The notes: a model not told the origin generated them from the sequence alone. 64,000 nucleotides of DNA from Haliea alexandrii (GCF_003719295.1 NZ_RFLW01000002.1:362763-426762), one strand, 5' to 3'. Numbered from the stretch's first letter, positions 39,974-49,082 are shown. Numbers and translations are program-made.

Positions 39974-41017
39974 ATGATTACAGTACTGGACCGAATTGTT
40001 CTTGAAGCGACACAGCTGCCCGAGGTGGAGCGACTGTTTCGCGAGTGCTATCAGCCGGCTGCGGCAGAGCGGGGCTTGCGGCTGGTTGCGCGGGAAATAT
40101 CCCCGCCGCTTATGCTTACCGAGGCCCCGCTGACGCTTTGGCAGCGCTGGGAAGTGGCAGACGTGGGCGCCTGGTGGAGCATGCGAGCGCGGTCCGGTAT
40201 CCCGGCAGTGGCTGAGTTCTGGCAGCGCATTGACGCGCTCACGATTTCTCGGGAACGCGTGTATCCGGGAGCACACACGGCCAGTGAGCTGCCAGCGCCC
40301 ATGGGTAACGCCTCCGACGTGGCGAGCCGAGGCTACCGGGAAACAGCGCAATTGCGCGTGCGTGAGGGCAGCATCGATACGCTGGACACTGGCCTGCGTG
40401 AGGCGATAGCGCTGTTACCCGGTGCAGAACATACAGCGCTGGCGCGCAACTTTGCCCCGGAGTATGCCGCCGGTCACCTGACCTGGGACCTTCTGTATCC
40501 TGACGCGAACACCGCCAGGGAAGCGCAGAAAAGCACAGTCTGGCGGCAGCGCATTGCGCCCCTGCTAGACCGGCATTGCGACGCCATACATGCGCTGGCA
40601 ATGGACACTGTGGGCGCGGGCTTGCGTGCCCCCGGCATTGCCAATGGGGTCAAGCGCACCGCCTTTTTCCGTCTGCTGCCTGGCGTGAATGCTGATAGGG
40701 CGGCCCACTTCGAACGCGACCTTCTCGCCATGCCACTGCATATTCCCGAGATACGCAATTGGCGCTTGAGCCGGGCCAGCTCGGCAGGCTGGGACCACAC
40801 GGATGCCGCACCCTGGACGTGGGTTTGGGAGCAGGAATTCAACGACCTCGACGGCCTGACAGGCCCCTATATGATCCACCCGCATCACTGGGCGCATATC
40901 GACCGCTGGTTTGACCCGGAGTCCGGTGACCAGGCGATCGACGTAAACCTCTCTCATGCCTTCAGCGCTTTCGGGGAAAGCTTGTTGGCGCTTGAGCTGA
41001 TACCCCCTGGGCACTAA
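39974..41017 (+). CDS. Protein with apparently three dimeric alpha+beta barrel (Dabb/NIPSNAP-like) units
   Basis: Not a named family. About 347 residues, soluble. Residues 1-95 (VLDRIVLEATQLPEVERLF, RGLRLVAREIS, WQRWEVADVGAWWSMR) look NIPSNAP-like; 110-200 (TAQLRVREGSIDTLDTGLRE, GHLTWDLLYPDANTA) and 220-325 (VKRTAFFRLLPGVNADRAAH, WTWVWEQEFNDLDGLTGPYM, HPHHWAHIDRWF) follow the Dabb pattern. Dabb proteins include small polyketide cyclases and haem-free monooxygenase-like proteins; here three units on one chain. It is encoded between the ligase and an SDR. The start is uncertain: TTG 39965 or GTG 39938 are alternatives. Confidence 0.6.
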   Translation: MITVLDRIVLEATQLPEVERLFRECYQPAAAERGLRLVAREISPPLMLTEAPLTLWQRWEVADVGAWWSMRARSGIPAVAEFWQRIDALTISRERVYPGAHTASELPAPMGNASDVASRGYRETAQLRVREGSIDTLDTGLREAIALLPGAEHTALARNFAPEYAAGHLTWDLLYPDANTAREAQKSTVWRQRIAPLLDRHCDAIHALAMDTVGAGLRAPGIANGVKRTAFFRLLPGVNADRAAHFERDLLAMPLHIPEIRNWRLSRASSAGWDHTDAAPWTWVWEQEFNDLDGLTGPYMIHPHHWAHIDRWFDPESGDQAIDVNLSHAFSAFGESLLALELIPPGH

Positions 41018-41055
41018 CGGCCTTTGCAACCTGGCCCCCTGGAAAGGATTTCACT

Positions 41056-41925
41056 ATGCCGAACTTACTCGACAACAAGATTGCACTGGTCACCGGAGCC
41101 AGTCGTGGAATAGGCCGCGCGCTGGCACAGCGACTGGCCTCTGAGGGGGCGACCGTCGTGGTCACGGCGCGCAGCCTGGACAGTGCCGGGAACTATGCAG
41201 GCACCCTGAAGGAGACGGTGGCATTGATAGAGGACGAGGGTGGCCGAGCACATCCATTGGTCGCCGACCTTGAGAAAGAACAGGACTTACAGAGCCTGGT
41301 TGAGCGGGCAGTCGGTGCGGCGGGTGGCCTGGATATTCTGGTGCACAGTGGCGGCAAGGCTGAATACGCGCCGACGGTGGACATGGAGCAGGCTATGTTC
41401 GACAACACCTTCGGCCACTATCTGCGCGCCCCATTCATTCTCTATCACCACGCGGTGCCCGAGATGCGCAAGCGGGGTGGTGGCTGGATCGTCACGCTGG
41501 GGTCGGTGACCGCGTTGCCACCGCTGCGCCCGTATGACGCCTTCGCAGCGCAGGGGGGCGCAACGGTTTACGCTGCAATCAAAGCGGCAGTGCACCGCAT
41601 GACTCAGGGGCTTGCAGCGGAGCTGTTGGCCGACAATATCGCGGTGAACACCCTCGCGCCGAGCACCGCGATTCGTACACCGGGTGCGAGCGAGTTCATT
41701 CCCGAGGAGTATCCTTCCGAACGCATTGAATATATCGCGGAGACCGGTCTGGCGCTGTGCCACTTGCCGGCCGCTGAGCGCACGGGCTTGACTGCATACA
41801 GCCTGCATTTCCCGCACTATCATCAGCTCCCGGTGTACACCCTCAACGGCAAAGAGCGTATTGCTGACCCGGTGCTCCCGGAGTATGCCCACCCCGATAT
41901 CGTGCCGTCAGGCCTTGGTAATTGA
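41056..41925 (+). CDS. Short-chain dehydrogenase/reductase (second)
   Basis: 289 residues. TGASRGIGRAL cofactor motif at 13-23, Arg-containing TARS after beta-2 favouring NADP(H), HSGGK in place of the usual NNAG, catalytic Ser in TLGSVTALPP and TVYAAIK with Tyr and Lys. The C-terminal extension of about 50 residues (PHYHQLPVYTLNGKERIADP) is longer than in classical SDRs. Ribosome site GAAAGGA before the ATG; 38 bases after the barrel-domain gene, so probably co-transcribed. Confidence 0.87.
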   Translation: MPNLLDNKIALVTGASRGIGRALAQRLASEGATVVVTARSLDSAGNYAGTLKETVALIEDEGGRAHPLVADLEKEQDLQSLVERAVGAAGGLDILVHSGGKAEYAPTVDMEQAMFDNTFGHYLRAPFILYHHAVPEMRKRGGGWIVTLGSVTALPPLRPYDAFAAQGGATVYAAIKAAVHRMTQGLAAELLADNIAVNTLAPSTAIRTPGASEFIPEEYPSERIEYIAETGLALCHLPAAERTGLTAYSLHFPHYHQLPVYTLNGKERIADPVLPEYAHPDIVPSGLGN

Positions 41926-41987
41926 CGACAGCACGGGGCGAGCTGGAAAAGCCGGTTTCTCCATAGCGCCTGGTTTGTTCGACAATC

Positions 41988-43223
41988 TCAGGGCTTGCCG
42001 TCGGCCTCGATGAACTCCAGTAGTACCTGTTTCACATACTGCTGGTCTTCTTCAGTCATCGTGGGGTGGCAGGGCAGCATCACACCAAACTCCATGATCT
42101 GGTCACAGTTGCCCAGGCCCTCTGGATGCACGCGATAGTCGCGGCCTTTCAACATGGGGTGCCGTGTGATGTTACCGGAAAAAATTACCCGCGAAAAAAT
42201 ACCGCTGTCTTCCAGATGCAATTGCAGACACTTCCGACTCCAGCCTGTTTCCGGACGGATCTGCAGCGGAAAGCATATCCAGGTTGTTTCAGTTTCCGGG
42301 AGCGTGGTCGGCACGATGAATTTGTCGGCGTGTTCCGCGAAGAAGTCATAGTAGCCCTGGAAACGGGCATTGCGGAGTTTCCACAGCTCGTGAATACGGT
42401 TCATCTGCCCCAGGCCGAAGGCTGCGCCCGCCTCGTTGGGTATAAAGCCATACGCCAGATCCTCGAAAATAAACAGCGAGTCGTAGTCCAGACCATCGAG
42501 CTTTTCCAGAAAGCGTCCATCACTCTCTGCCACCTTGGTACCGAACATGTATTTCTCGGAAGAGCGGCCCCAGGCACGTAGCATGAGTGCCTTGTCCAGG
42601 TGCTCATCGTCATCGAAGAACACCATGCCGCCATTGCCCAACGCGGTGATGATGTGAAAAATAGAGAAACTGGTAATCGAAATGTCAGCCCGCGTCGCAG
42701 TTTTGCGGCCCCGCAGGCTGCCACCGAGGGTGTCGGCTGAGTCGTGCACCAGTTGCAGTCCGTGCTTGTCGGCGAGCGCGCGCAGCTTGTCCCAGTCGCC
42801 AATGCCACCGACAAGGTCGGGCACCAGCATGGCCCTGGTATTTTCCGTCACAACGTCTTCGACCCGGTCCGCGATCATCTGGTAACTGTCCAGGCCCACA
42901 TCGATGAACACAGGGGTATACCCAGCCTGGTAGATCGTCGCCACGTCAGTGGAAAAGGTGAGGGCAGGCGTGATGACCTCTGAGCCCTGAGGCAGATTCA
43001 GTAGTCGCATCGCGATCATCAGTGCAGATGAACCGGAATTGACCATAACACCGTGCTTTTTGCCCATGAAGGCAGCCACTTCGGCTTCAAATTCACCCAC
43101 ACGGGCACCTGGAATCATACCGTTGGGGTCTTGCAATACAGCATTCACTTTGGCGATTTCATCTTCGCCGAACATGGCGCCGCCGTAACGGACGACGCGG
43201 GGTTCCAGTTTATCTGTCGCCAT
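41988..43223 (-). CDS. DegT/StrS-fold PLP/PMP enzyme with lysine-to-histidine change (dehydratase-like)
   Basis: 411 residues of the DegT/DnrJ/EryC1/StrS fold. Asp161 (HDSAD) is the residue that pairs with the pyridine nitrogen, but the segment that should hold the internal aldimine lysine reads SITSFSIFHIITALGNGGMV with His190. Aminotransferases cannot work without that lysine; the same Lys-to-His change defines the PMP-dependent sugar dehydratases ColD (His188) and RfbH/E1. The C-terminal part (GNITRHPM, YRV, CHPTMTEED) also resembles these. Only four cysteines and no cluster spacing, so not the [2Fe-2S] E1 type. GAGGAGATAAAA precedes the ATG. Automatic annotation as aminotransferase would be wrong. 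Confidence 0.8.
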   Translation of the reverse strand: MATDKLEPRVVRYGGAMFGEDEIAKVNAVLQDPNGMIPGARVGEFEAEVAAFMGKKHGVMVNSGSSALMIAMRLLNLPQGSEVITPALTFSTDVATIYQAGYTPVFIDVGLDSYQMIADRVEDVVTENTRAMLVPDLVGGIGDWDKLRALADKHGLQLVHDSADTLGGSLRGRKTATRADISITSFSIFHIITALGNGGMVFFDDDEHLDKALMLRAWGRSSEKYMFGTKVAESDGRFLEKLDGLDYDSLFIFEDLAYGFIPNEAGAAFGLGQMNRIHELWKLRNARFQGYYDFFAEHADKFIVPTTLPETETTWICFPLQIRPETGWSRKCLQLHLEDSGIFSRVIFSGNITRHPMLKGRDYRVHPEGLGNCDQIMEFGVMLPCHPTMTEEDQQYVKQVLLEFIEADGKP

Positions 43224-43376
43224 TTTTATCTCCTCTTTACGCAAGCATGGGAAGGGCTGTGAGCGCCTGGATCTGGGGCATCGCACGCTATTGCTGCGAC
43301 ACCGTGACAGAATACCGTCAATTAACTTAATATCAATTCAGTAAAATTCAGGGCAGTCCACCAACGGTTTAATATT

Positions 43377-43386
43377 TGATATCAGC
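43377..43386. promoter_or_regulatory. Palindrome upstream of the TetR gene
   Basis: TGATATCA (inside TTGATATCAG) lies in the AT-rich 217-base gap between the divergent DegT-like and TetR genes, 55 bases before the TetR ATG. A related half (TATCAATTCAG) lies about 45 bases upstream. It could be the TetR operator; this is inference from position and symmetry. Confidence 0.3.
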
Positions 43387-43440
43387 TTGAGTGATTTTGC
43401 TGCAAATGCGGTGCTTGCACGCATACAAGGGGAGTGCGAT

Positions 43441-44070
43441 ATGAGGAAGGACAGCCCGCTTCGGCGCGGTCGCCCCAAGGGCGAGGGGCGCGTTGGTGCG
43501 CAGACTCGAACGACGATTCTTGACGCCGCAGAGCAGCGTTTTGCGGATCTCGGTTATGCCGCGACGCGCTTACAGGACGTGGCAGCTGATGCGGGTAAGA
43601 CTGCGCCAGCGGTGGCACATTTTTTTGGCAACAAGGAGGCACTGTACCGCGGGGTGCTGGAGAGAATGGCAATTGATTACGCCACTCACCTGGCCGAGCA
43701 CGCCGCACCTGCAGGTCATGGTGAGGTGGAGCGCATCCTGGCCACAGTCAACGCATGGCTGCGATTCATGCGCAATCGACCAGCCCAGCTGGGCCTTATT
43801 TTACGCGATATGGCAGAGCGGCGGCTGCATCCTTTAGGCGATGCGACTCTCACCCGTATCCTGGAGCCTTATACTATTCCCGTACAGGAGCAAAGCCTGC
43901 GCGAGGAGGGTGGTGTCGTCTTCAACCTCGCCTGGGGTGGTGGCATCATTTTCATGGTGAGTGCAGCGCACTTCAATGATGAAAGGTTCGAGCAGGCGCT
44001 GCGCGAACACCTGGGCGCGCTGCGCCGTTCCCTGCACGCGAATTTGGAACGCAGCAGTACTGACCGGTGA
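43441..44070 (+). CDS. TetR/AcrR-family transcriptional regulator
   Basis: 209 residues. The N-terminal DNA-binding domain is typical (TILDAAEQRFADLGYAATRL, DVAADAGKTAPAVAHFFGNK with the recognition helix, EALYRGVLERMA), preceded by a basic RRGRPKGEGR stretch. The C-terminal ligand domain has no assignable ligand. ATG 43441 is preceded by GGGGAG. Placed between the DegT-like gene and an SDR, it is the only regulator in the 33-45 kb block and the obvious candidate to control it. Confidence 0.92.
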   Translation: MRKDSPLRRGRPKGEGRVGAQTRTTILDAAEQRFADLGYAATRLQDVAADAGKTAPAVAHFFGNKEALYRGVLERMAIDYATHLAEHAAPAGHGEVERILATVNAWLRFMRNRPAQLGLILRDMAERRLHPLGDATLTRILEPYTIPVQEQSLREEGGVVFNLAWGGGIIFMVSAAHFNDERFEQALREHLGALRRSLHANLERSSTDR

Positions 44071-44203
44071 AGGCTCAGACTGGTAGCACATACTGGACTG
44101 GTAGCTCGCTTTTCGAGCATCAGGGCGCAAGGACCATTTTTGCCATTACACTCAGCCACACTGGAACACATCAGCCACGCTAGAACATAAAGGGGAAAAA
44201 AAC

Positions 44204-44971
44204 ATGTCGAGGCTTGAGGGACAACGCATTATTGTCATAGGTGCTGGCAGCGGAATAGGCGCTGCTACGGTACGCAGGCTGGCCAGGGAAGGTGCTCGAG
44301 TCTGCGTGGCGGATATCAACATGGAGGGTGCGCGTACCGTCGCACAAGACGTTTGCGATTCGGGCGGTGAAGCCCACGCCATCGCTATCGACCTCGCGGA
44401 TGCACCAAGCGTTACTGATGCCGTGACGTCTTCTGTTGAGCGCCTGGGCGGGCTGGACGGCGCACATATCAACGCGGCAGACCTGCGTGTCATTATGGAA
44501 GACAGCGATGCACAAACCGTATCACTCGATGTTTTTGATCGAACCATTGATGTAAATCTGAAAGGGCATTTACTGTGCACCCGGGCGCTGCTGCCTCATT
44601 TGCTGGTCAACAAGCGGGGCGCGATTGTCTATACCAGCTCCAGCGCGGCCGATGCGGGGGAGCCCGTTCGGCCTTCCTATGCCATGTCAAAAAGCGGCCT
44701 CAATGCGCTTATGCGCCATGTGGCCTCGTGCTATGGCGCCCAGGGCATCAACGCCAATTCAGTCGCGCCGGGGTTTGTGCTGACGGACGAGATGGAAAGC
44801 AGTGGCCACCTGACCGACGACATCAAAGACTACATGTTGAGCAGAATTCCGGGGACGCGTCTGGGGTCGCCCGACGACATTGCCGGTATGGTGGCAATGC
44901 TGTTGTCGGAAGATGGCCGCTGGATCAATGGCCAGGTTTTCAACGTGAACGGTGGCGCATTGATGCGCTAG
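44204..44971 (+). CDS. Short-chain dehydrogenase/reductase (third)
   Basis: 255 residues, classical SDR: IGAGSGIGAAT at 12-22, DINMEGA after beta-2 favouring NAD(H), HINAADL in place of NNAG, catalytic Ser in TSSSAADAG, YAMSK with Tyr and Lys, and VAPGFVLTDEM. The C-terminus GQVFNVNGGALM is typical of FabG-like enzymes. Good ribosome site (AAGGGGAAAA). 133 bases after the TetR gene on the same strand. Confidence 0.9.
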   Translation: MSRLEGQRIIVIGAGSGIGAATVRRLAREGARVCVADINMEGARTVAQDVCDSGGEAHAIAIDLADAPSVTDAVTSSVERLGGLDGAHINAADLRVIMEDSDAQTVSLDVFDRTIDVNLKGHLLCTRALLPHLLVNKRGAIVYTSSSAADAGEPVRPSYAMSKSGLNALMRHVASCYGAQGINANSVAPGFVLTDEMESSGHLTDDIKDYMLSRIPGTRLGSPDDIAGMVAMLLSEDGRWINGQVFNVNGGALMR

Positions 44972-45616
44972 CCCCTCAACACGGGTTGGCCGTTGCCGCA
45001 CAAGGCACAGCACCCTGACGCGGAGACGGTAGCGCCTCCCGCTGTGCTGCGGGTGCGGCGGTAACAACGGACGTGGGGCGCTTGCCACTTGTCCTGATCG
45101 AACAGAATGTCCTTAGCCATGCCGGAGCAGGCATCGGCATCCCTCCGGATATCCAGCTGATATTCCTCCTGATCCTGTCCTCATCACACGCAGTGCATTC
45201 CAGCGTCAGATGCCGATAAATCCCATCGCGGGCCGCTTCCGCAACGAGCGTGATGTCCGGTGGTGCCCAGAGGCTGTGCATAACTGTGTGCCCAAACGCT
45301 CTATTTAACATAATATATATTATACGCAGTTGTGGATTCTTTCGCGGATAACGGATTTGCCGTGTTTTGCAGGCTGCGGGGCTGGTTTCTGGCCCTACTG
45401 GCAGCCTGCATGGGTGAAGCCTTGGCTGTCAGTCTGAGTGCCCAGCGGCCCGCCAGCCAAACTCGCGCACCAGCCAACGTTATCGGTCGTTTTAACCGTC
45501 GCGTACTGCAAACCATCGGTACAGGGCTTTGCTCACGCAATGACTGTCCGCATAATGGTGCAATGCCACAACGCTCAAGGTCGCCCAGTCCCGCACTGCG
45601 CCAAGGAGAAAGCACG
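44972..45616. other. 645-base interval without a supported gene
   Basis: No ORF here has both a plausible ribosome site and recognisable sequence. On the minus strand two frames look partly protein-like: 44976-45311 (111 codons) whose first half reads naturally (VAEAARDGIYRHLTLECTACDED), and a different frame 44968-45120 (50 codons, MAKDILFDQDKWQAPHVRCY). The switch of frame suggests a decayed gene but is weak. An AT palindrome ATAATATATATTAT is at 45310-45323. TTTGCT (45528-45533) and CATAAT (45551-45556), 17 bases apart, could be the promoter of the next gene. Confidence 0.4.
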
Positions 45617-46408
45617 GTGCACGCCGGCAACAGTTCAACCCCAGCGGACCGCTCGACGCCTGAGCTGCGCGTTCTTACCTACAATATCCACAAGGGCTTC
45701 TGCACCGGTAACCGCCGCTTTATCCTCGACGGGATCCGGCAGCGGATTGTCGAGTCCAGGGCGGATCTGGTGTTTCTGCAGGAAGTGCATGGCGCAGCGC
45801 AGTTCAGTCCGCGGCGCCGGCAACGCTTCACCTATCCGGAAGAGCCGCATTTCGAATATCTCGCCGATCAGGTGTGGCCGCATTTCGCCTACGCGCGCAA
45901 TGCCATTTACCGCAAGGGAGATCACGGCAACGCCCTGCTCAGCCGCTACCCGATTCTGGACTCCGAGAATATCGACGTTTCGCTGTTCCCACGATCGAGT
46001 CGCAGTATCCTGCACAGCGTCCTCGAAGTCCCTCGGCTGGGTACCCGACTACATACCCTCTGTGTGCATCTCGGCCTGCTCGAGCGCGAAAGACGCACCC
46101 AGCTGCAAACACTGGTGCGTCGCATAGAGGCTCACGTACCGCATGGAGAGCCACTTATTCTGGCTGGAGACTTCAACGACTGGCGACAGCGTGGCGCCCG
46201 TTACCTGGAGGCAAACCTGGACCTGCAGGAGGTTTTCATGGCGTTGCGCGGACAACATGCACGCACCTTCCCGGTATGGGCGCCGATGTTCCCGGTAGAC
46301 CGAATTTACTATCGAGGCCTGCAGGCGGTCAGCTGCCAGCGATTGGGAGACGGCCACTGGCGCGACCTGTCGGATCATGCCGCCCTGTTGGGTTGCTTTA
46401 CACTTTAA
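45617..46408 (+). CDS. Endonuclease/exonuclease/phosphatase-family protein
   Basis: About 263 residues of the EEP (DNase I-like) fold. Motifs in order: RVLTYNIHKGF, LVFLQEVHG with the metal-binding Glu, GNALLSRYPI, LAGDFNDWR with the catalytic Asp-Asn, and LSDHAALLG with the catalytic His. GTG 45617 has AAGGAG 8 bases upstream; the frame stays open to 45332 but the extension is low in family similarity. Relatives act on phosphodiester bonds in nucleic acids or lipids; many sit next to cardiolipin synthases, but none is here. Confidence 0.85.
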   Translation: MHAGNSSTPADRSTPELRVLTYNIHKGFCTGNRRFILDGIRQRIVESRADLVFLQEVHGAAQFSPRRRQRFTYPEEPHFEYLADQVWPHFAYARNAIYRKGDHGNALLSRYPILDSENIDVSLFPRSSRSILHSVLEVPRLGTRLHTLCVHLGLLERERRTQLQTLVRRIEAHVPHGEPLILAGDFNDWRQRGARYLEANLDLQEVFMALRGQHARTFPVWAPMFPVDRIYYRGLQAVSCQRLGDGHWRDLSDHAALLGCFTL

Positions 46409-46422
46409 ATGGAGATTTTTGC

Positions 46423-47358
46423 ATGCGTATAGCACTTCAGCACGACATACCCGGCCTTTGCGAACAGTTGCAGGGGCTGAGCCAGGCCGTGGATGCGTTT
46501 GTGGTGCCCCCCGGCGATGGCCCACTGCAGCCCTTCGCAGCTGACGTGTTGCTGTGCACTGTGCGCGGAGGCGACCTCCCTGCCCTGATTTCGGCATGCC
46601 AGGGGCTGCGCTGGATTCATGTGTTCGGCACTGGCATTGATGGCTTTCCGCTATCGCTGCTGGCCGATGACACCTTACTCACCTGCTCCCGAGGAGCGAC
46701 CGCTACGCCCATTGCCGAATGGGTGCTATCCACCATGCTTGCCCGGGAGAAGCAGTTGCCCGAACGCTGGCTCAAAGAACCCCCTGCTTCCTGGTACGCC
46801 GCGGACCTCGGCTGCCTGGAGGGCAAAACCCTCGGTATTGTTGGTTTTGGCGCCATTGGTCAAGCGGTTGCACGACGCGCGCTGGCGTTTGATATGCAGG
46901 TTGTCGCCACCGTTCGCCGCTACCGAGAGAGCCCCATGCCCGGCGTGCGACTGGTCGAACAGCTCGACAGCCTTCTACCGCAAGCGGATCACCTGGTACT
47001 CGCCCTCCCCGCCACGTCCGAGAGCGACGGCCTGATCAACGCACGCACGCTTGCAGCCCTGAAGCCTGGCGCACATCTGGTGAACGTATCGCGTGCGAGT
47101 CTGGTAGACCAGAGCGCATTGCGCACGGCGCTCGACACTGGCCACCTTGCTTGCGCCTCACTGGATGTTGTCGACCCGGAGCCACTGCCGGCAGGTCACT
47201 GGATCTACAGTCACCCCGGCATCCGCCTCAGCGCACACATTTCGTGGAGTGGTCCCAATATGACTGAGCGCCTGCTCGCCCCTTTTATTACCAATGTACA
47301 GGCATTTTTCCGCGGTGAGCCGCTGCAGGGGCTGGTCGACAAGACTGCCGGCTACTGA
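46423..47358 (+). CDS. D-2-hydroxyacid dehydrogenase (NAD(P)-dependent)
   Basis: 311 residues. Rossmann motif LGIVGFGAIGQAVAR near residue 140, NVSRASLVD with the substrate Arg, DVVDPEPLP with the catalytic Glu and LSAHISW with the catalytic His. It fits the glyoxylate/hydroxypyruvate reductase-like group. GGAG 9 bases before the ATG; 14 bases after the EEP gene, so one transcript is likely. Substrate not certain. Confidence 0.88.
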   Translation: MRIALQHDIPGLCEQLQGLSQAVDAFVVPPGDGPLQPFAADVLLCTVRGGDLPALISACQGLRWIHVFGTGIDGFPLSLLADDTLLTCSRGATATPIAEWVLSTMLAREKQLPERWLKEPPASWYAADLGCLEGKTLGIVGFGAIGQAVARRALAFDMQVVATVRRYRESPMPGVRLVEQLDSLLPQADHLVLALPATSESDGLINARTLAALKPGAHLVNVSRASLVDQSALRTALDTGHLACASLDVVDPEPLPAGHWIYSHPGIRLSAHISWSGPNMTERLLAPFITNVQAFFRGEPLQGLVDKTAGY

Positions 47359-47451
47359 GCGCGACAGCTCGGGAGGTGTACGCGCAAAGTCTCCACAGAA
47401 CAGCTATCATGTAGGCCGGTATCACATTCCTCTGGCTCACAAGGGCACTCT

Positions 47452-48369
47452 ATGAAAATCGGCATCCTGTCGCGCAATCGCAGGCTCTACTCCACTCGTC
47501 GACTGGTGGAGGCGGCGGCGGCGCGCGGCCATGATGTCAGTGTGATCGACGTGCTCAAGTGCTATATGAACATCACCGCGAATGACCCCACCGTGATCTA
47601 CCAGCACTCTGCAGAACGGGTTGAAGCACTGGATTTCGAGGCCGTCATCCCGCGCATTGGCGCCAGCATTACGTCTTACGGGTGTGCCGTGCTGCGCCAG
47701 TTCGAGGTGGGGCACGTATATTCCCTGAACGAATCGATTGCCATTACCCGCTCGCGCGACAAGCTGCGCGCCCATCAATTGCTCGCTCGGCGTGGCATCG
47801 GCCAGCCTGTCACCAGCTATGCCCACTCGGCGCGGGCAACGGACAAGCTTATCGAGTCAGTCGGCGGGGCGCCGCTGATCCTAAAACTCACCGAGAGCAC
47901 CCATGGAAATGGCGTGTTGCTCGCAGAAACCAAGAAAGCGGCAGAAGCGCTGATCAATGCCTTCCGCGGCATCGGATCAGACTTCCTGGTGCAGGAATTT
48001 ATCCGCGAGGCCGGAGGCTCGGATATCCGCTGTTTTGTGGTGGGCGACAAGGTGATCGCCGCTATGCAACGCAAGGCCGTAAAAGGCGAATACCGCTCCA
48101 ACCTGCACCGCGGCGGCACCGCCGAAGTGATCAAACTGCGGCCGGAAGAGCGCCGCCTGGCGGTAAAGGCAGCGCGGGTCATGGGACTGGATCTGGCCGG
48201 TGTGGATATCCTGCGCTCCAATCACGGCCCGCTGGTCATCGAAGTTAACTCTTCACCTGGCCTGGAAGGCATCGAGAAGGCCACAGGTATCGATATCGCC
48301 AGCAAGATTATCGAGTATCTGGAAAAGGACGCTCAGGCCGGCCCCAACAAGCCCACCGGCAAAGGCTGA
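47452..48369 (+). CDS. rimK: Ribosomal protein S6--L-glutamate ligase RimK
   Basis: ATP-grasp ligase that adds glutamate residues to the C-terminus of ribosomal protein S6. 305 residues. [18 protein letters not shown] at the N-terminus, [16 protein letters not shown] and [20 protein letters not shown] in the ATP-grasp domain, [11 protein letters not shown], and [18 protein letters not shown] with metal ligands are all typical. The gene often sits beside an aspartic-protease-like partner (rimB) in pseudomonads; none is seen here. Confidence 0.95.
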   Translation: MKIGILSRNRRLYSTRRLVEAAAARGHDVSVIDVLKCYMNITANDPTVIYQHSAERVEALDFEAVIPRIGASITSYGCAVLRQFEVGHVYSLNESIAITRSRDKLRAHQLLARRGIGQPVTSYAHSARATDKLIESVGGAPLILKLTESTHGNGVLLAETKKAAEALINAFRGIGSDFLVQEFIREAGGSDIRCFVVGDKVIAAMQRKAVKGEYRSNLHRGGTAEVIKLRPEERRLAVKAARVMGLDLAGVDILRSNHGPLVIEVNSSPGLEGIEKATGIDIASKIIEYLEKDAQAGPNKPTGKG

Positions 48370-48383
48370 AACCTGCCGTCAAG

Positions 48384-49001
48384 CTACTCTGGGGGGTACT
48401 TGGGCAGGCGCAGGTCGAAAAGAATCGCTGCGGCACGCAAGCTAAATGCCGCGGCCACCGCCAGCGGCAGTGCCGCCTCCCGCGCCCAGGGTTGTGACTC
48501 CAGCGCCACATAGCTAACCGCCCCCAGTGCTGCAGCCGTTACGTAGATATCGGGCTCAAGCAGCACCGGCGGGCGGCCCAGCAGTCCGTCGCGAATCAGC
48601 GAGCCGAATGTGGCTGTCATCATGCCCATGCCAATAGCGACCAGAAGCGGTGCGTCGAAGGCCAGTGCTTTCTGGGTGCCCAGCACCGAAAACAGGGCCA
48701 GTCCCAGTGCATCGGCCCACAGCAATACACGGCGCAGTGAAACAAACAGGTGAGCGAGGAACCAGGTGGCTACGCCCGCGCCAATGCACATCCACAGATA
48801 CGCCGTATCCCCGATCCAGAACACCTCTCCGGTGTGTAACAGCAGGTCACGCAGGGTGCCACCACCGATACCCGTGATCGTTCCAAACAGCAGGAAGCCG
48901 AGGATATCCAGGCGCTTTTCCGCTGCGGCCAGCGCACCGCTGATGGCAAACACCCCTACCCCAATCAGATCCAGGCTGTAGATGAAGCTGCTTATATCCA
49001 T
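48384..49001 (-). CDS. TRIC-type cation channel family protein (UPF0126/YadS-like)
   Basis: 205 residues, seven hydrophobic segments. Two repeated halves each have a glycine-rich turn: FGTITGIGGGTLRDLLL and ATFGSLIRDGLLG, the pattern of bacterial TRIC channels. FAISGALAAAEKRLDILGF near the N-terminus is also characteristic. The ATG at 49001 starts MDISSFIYSLDLIGVGVF. It is convergent with rimK (14-base gap) and divergent from the small membrane protein gene. Confidence 0.9.
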   Translation of the reverse strand: MDISSFIYSLDLIGVGVFAISGALAAAEKRLDILGFLLFGTITGIGGGTLRDLLLHTGEVFWIGDTAYLWMCIGAGVATWFLAHLFVSLRRVLLWADALGLALFSVLGTQKALAFDAPLLVAIGMGMMTATFGSLIRDGLLGRPPVLLEPDIYVTAAALGAVSYVALESQPWAREAALPLAVAAAFSLRAAAILFDLRLPKYPPE

Positions 49002-49082
49002 GTGGAGCCGTCGGTTCGGTGCGGGAGGGCGCACAGTATGCGTGCTATCATCGGCCTACACCAACCCTGAGTCAGCCTGACC

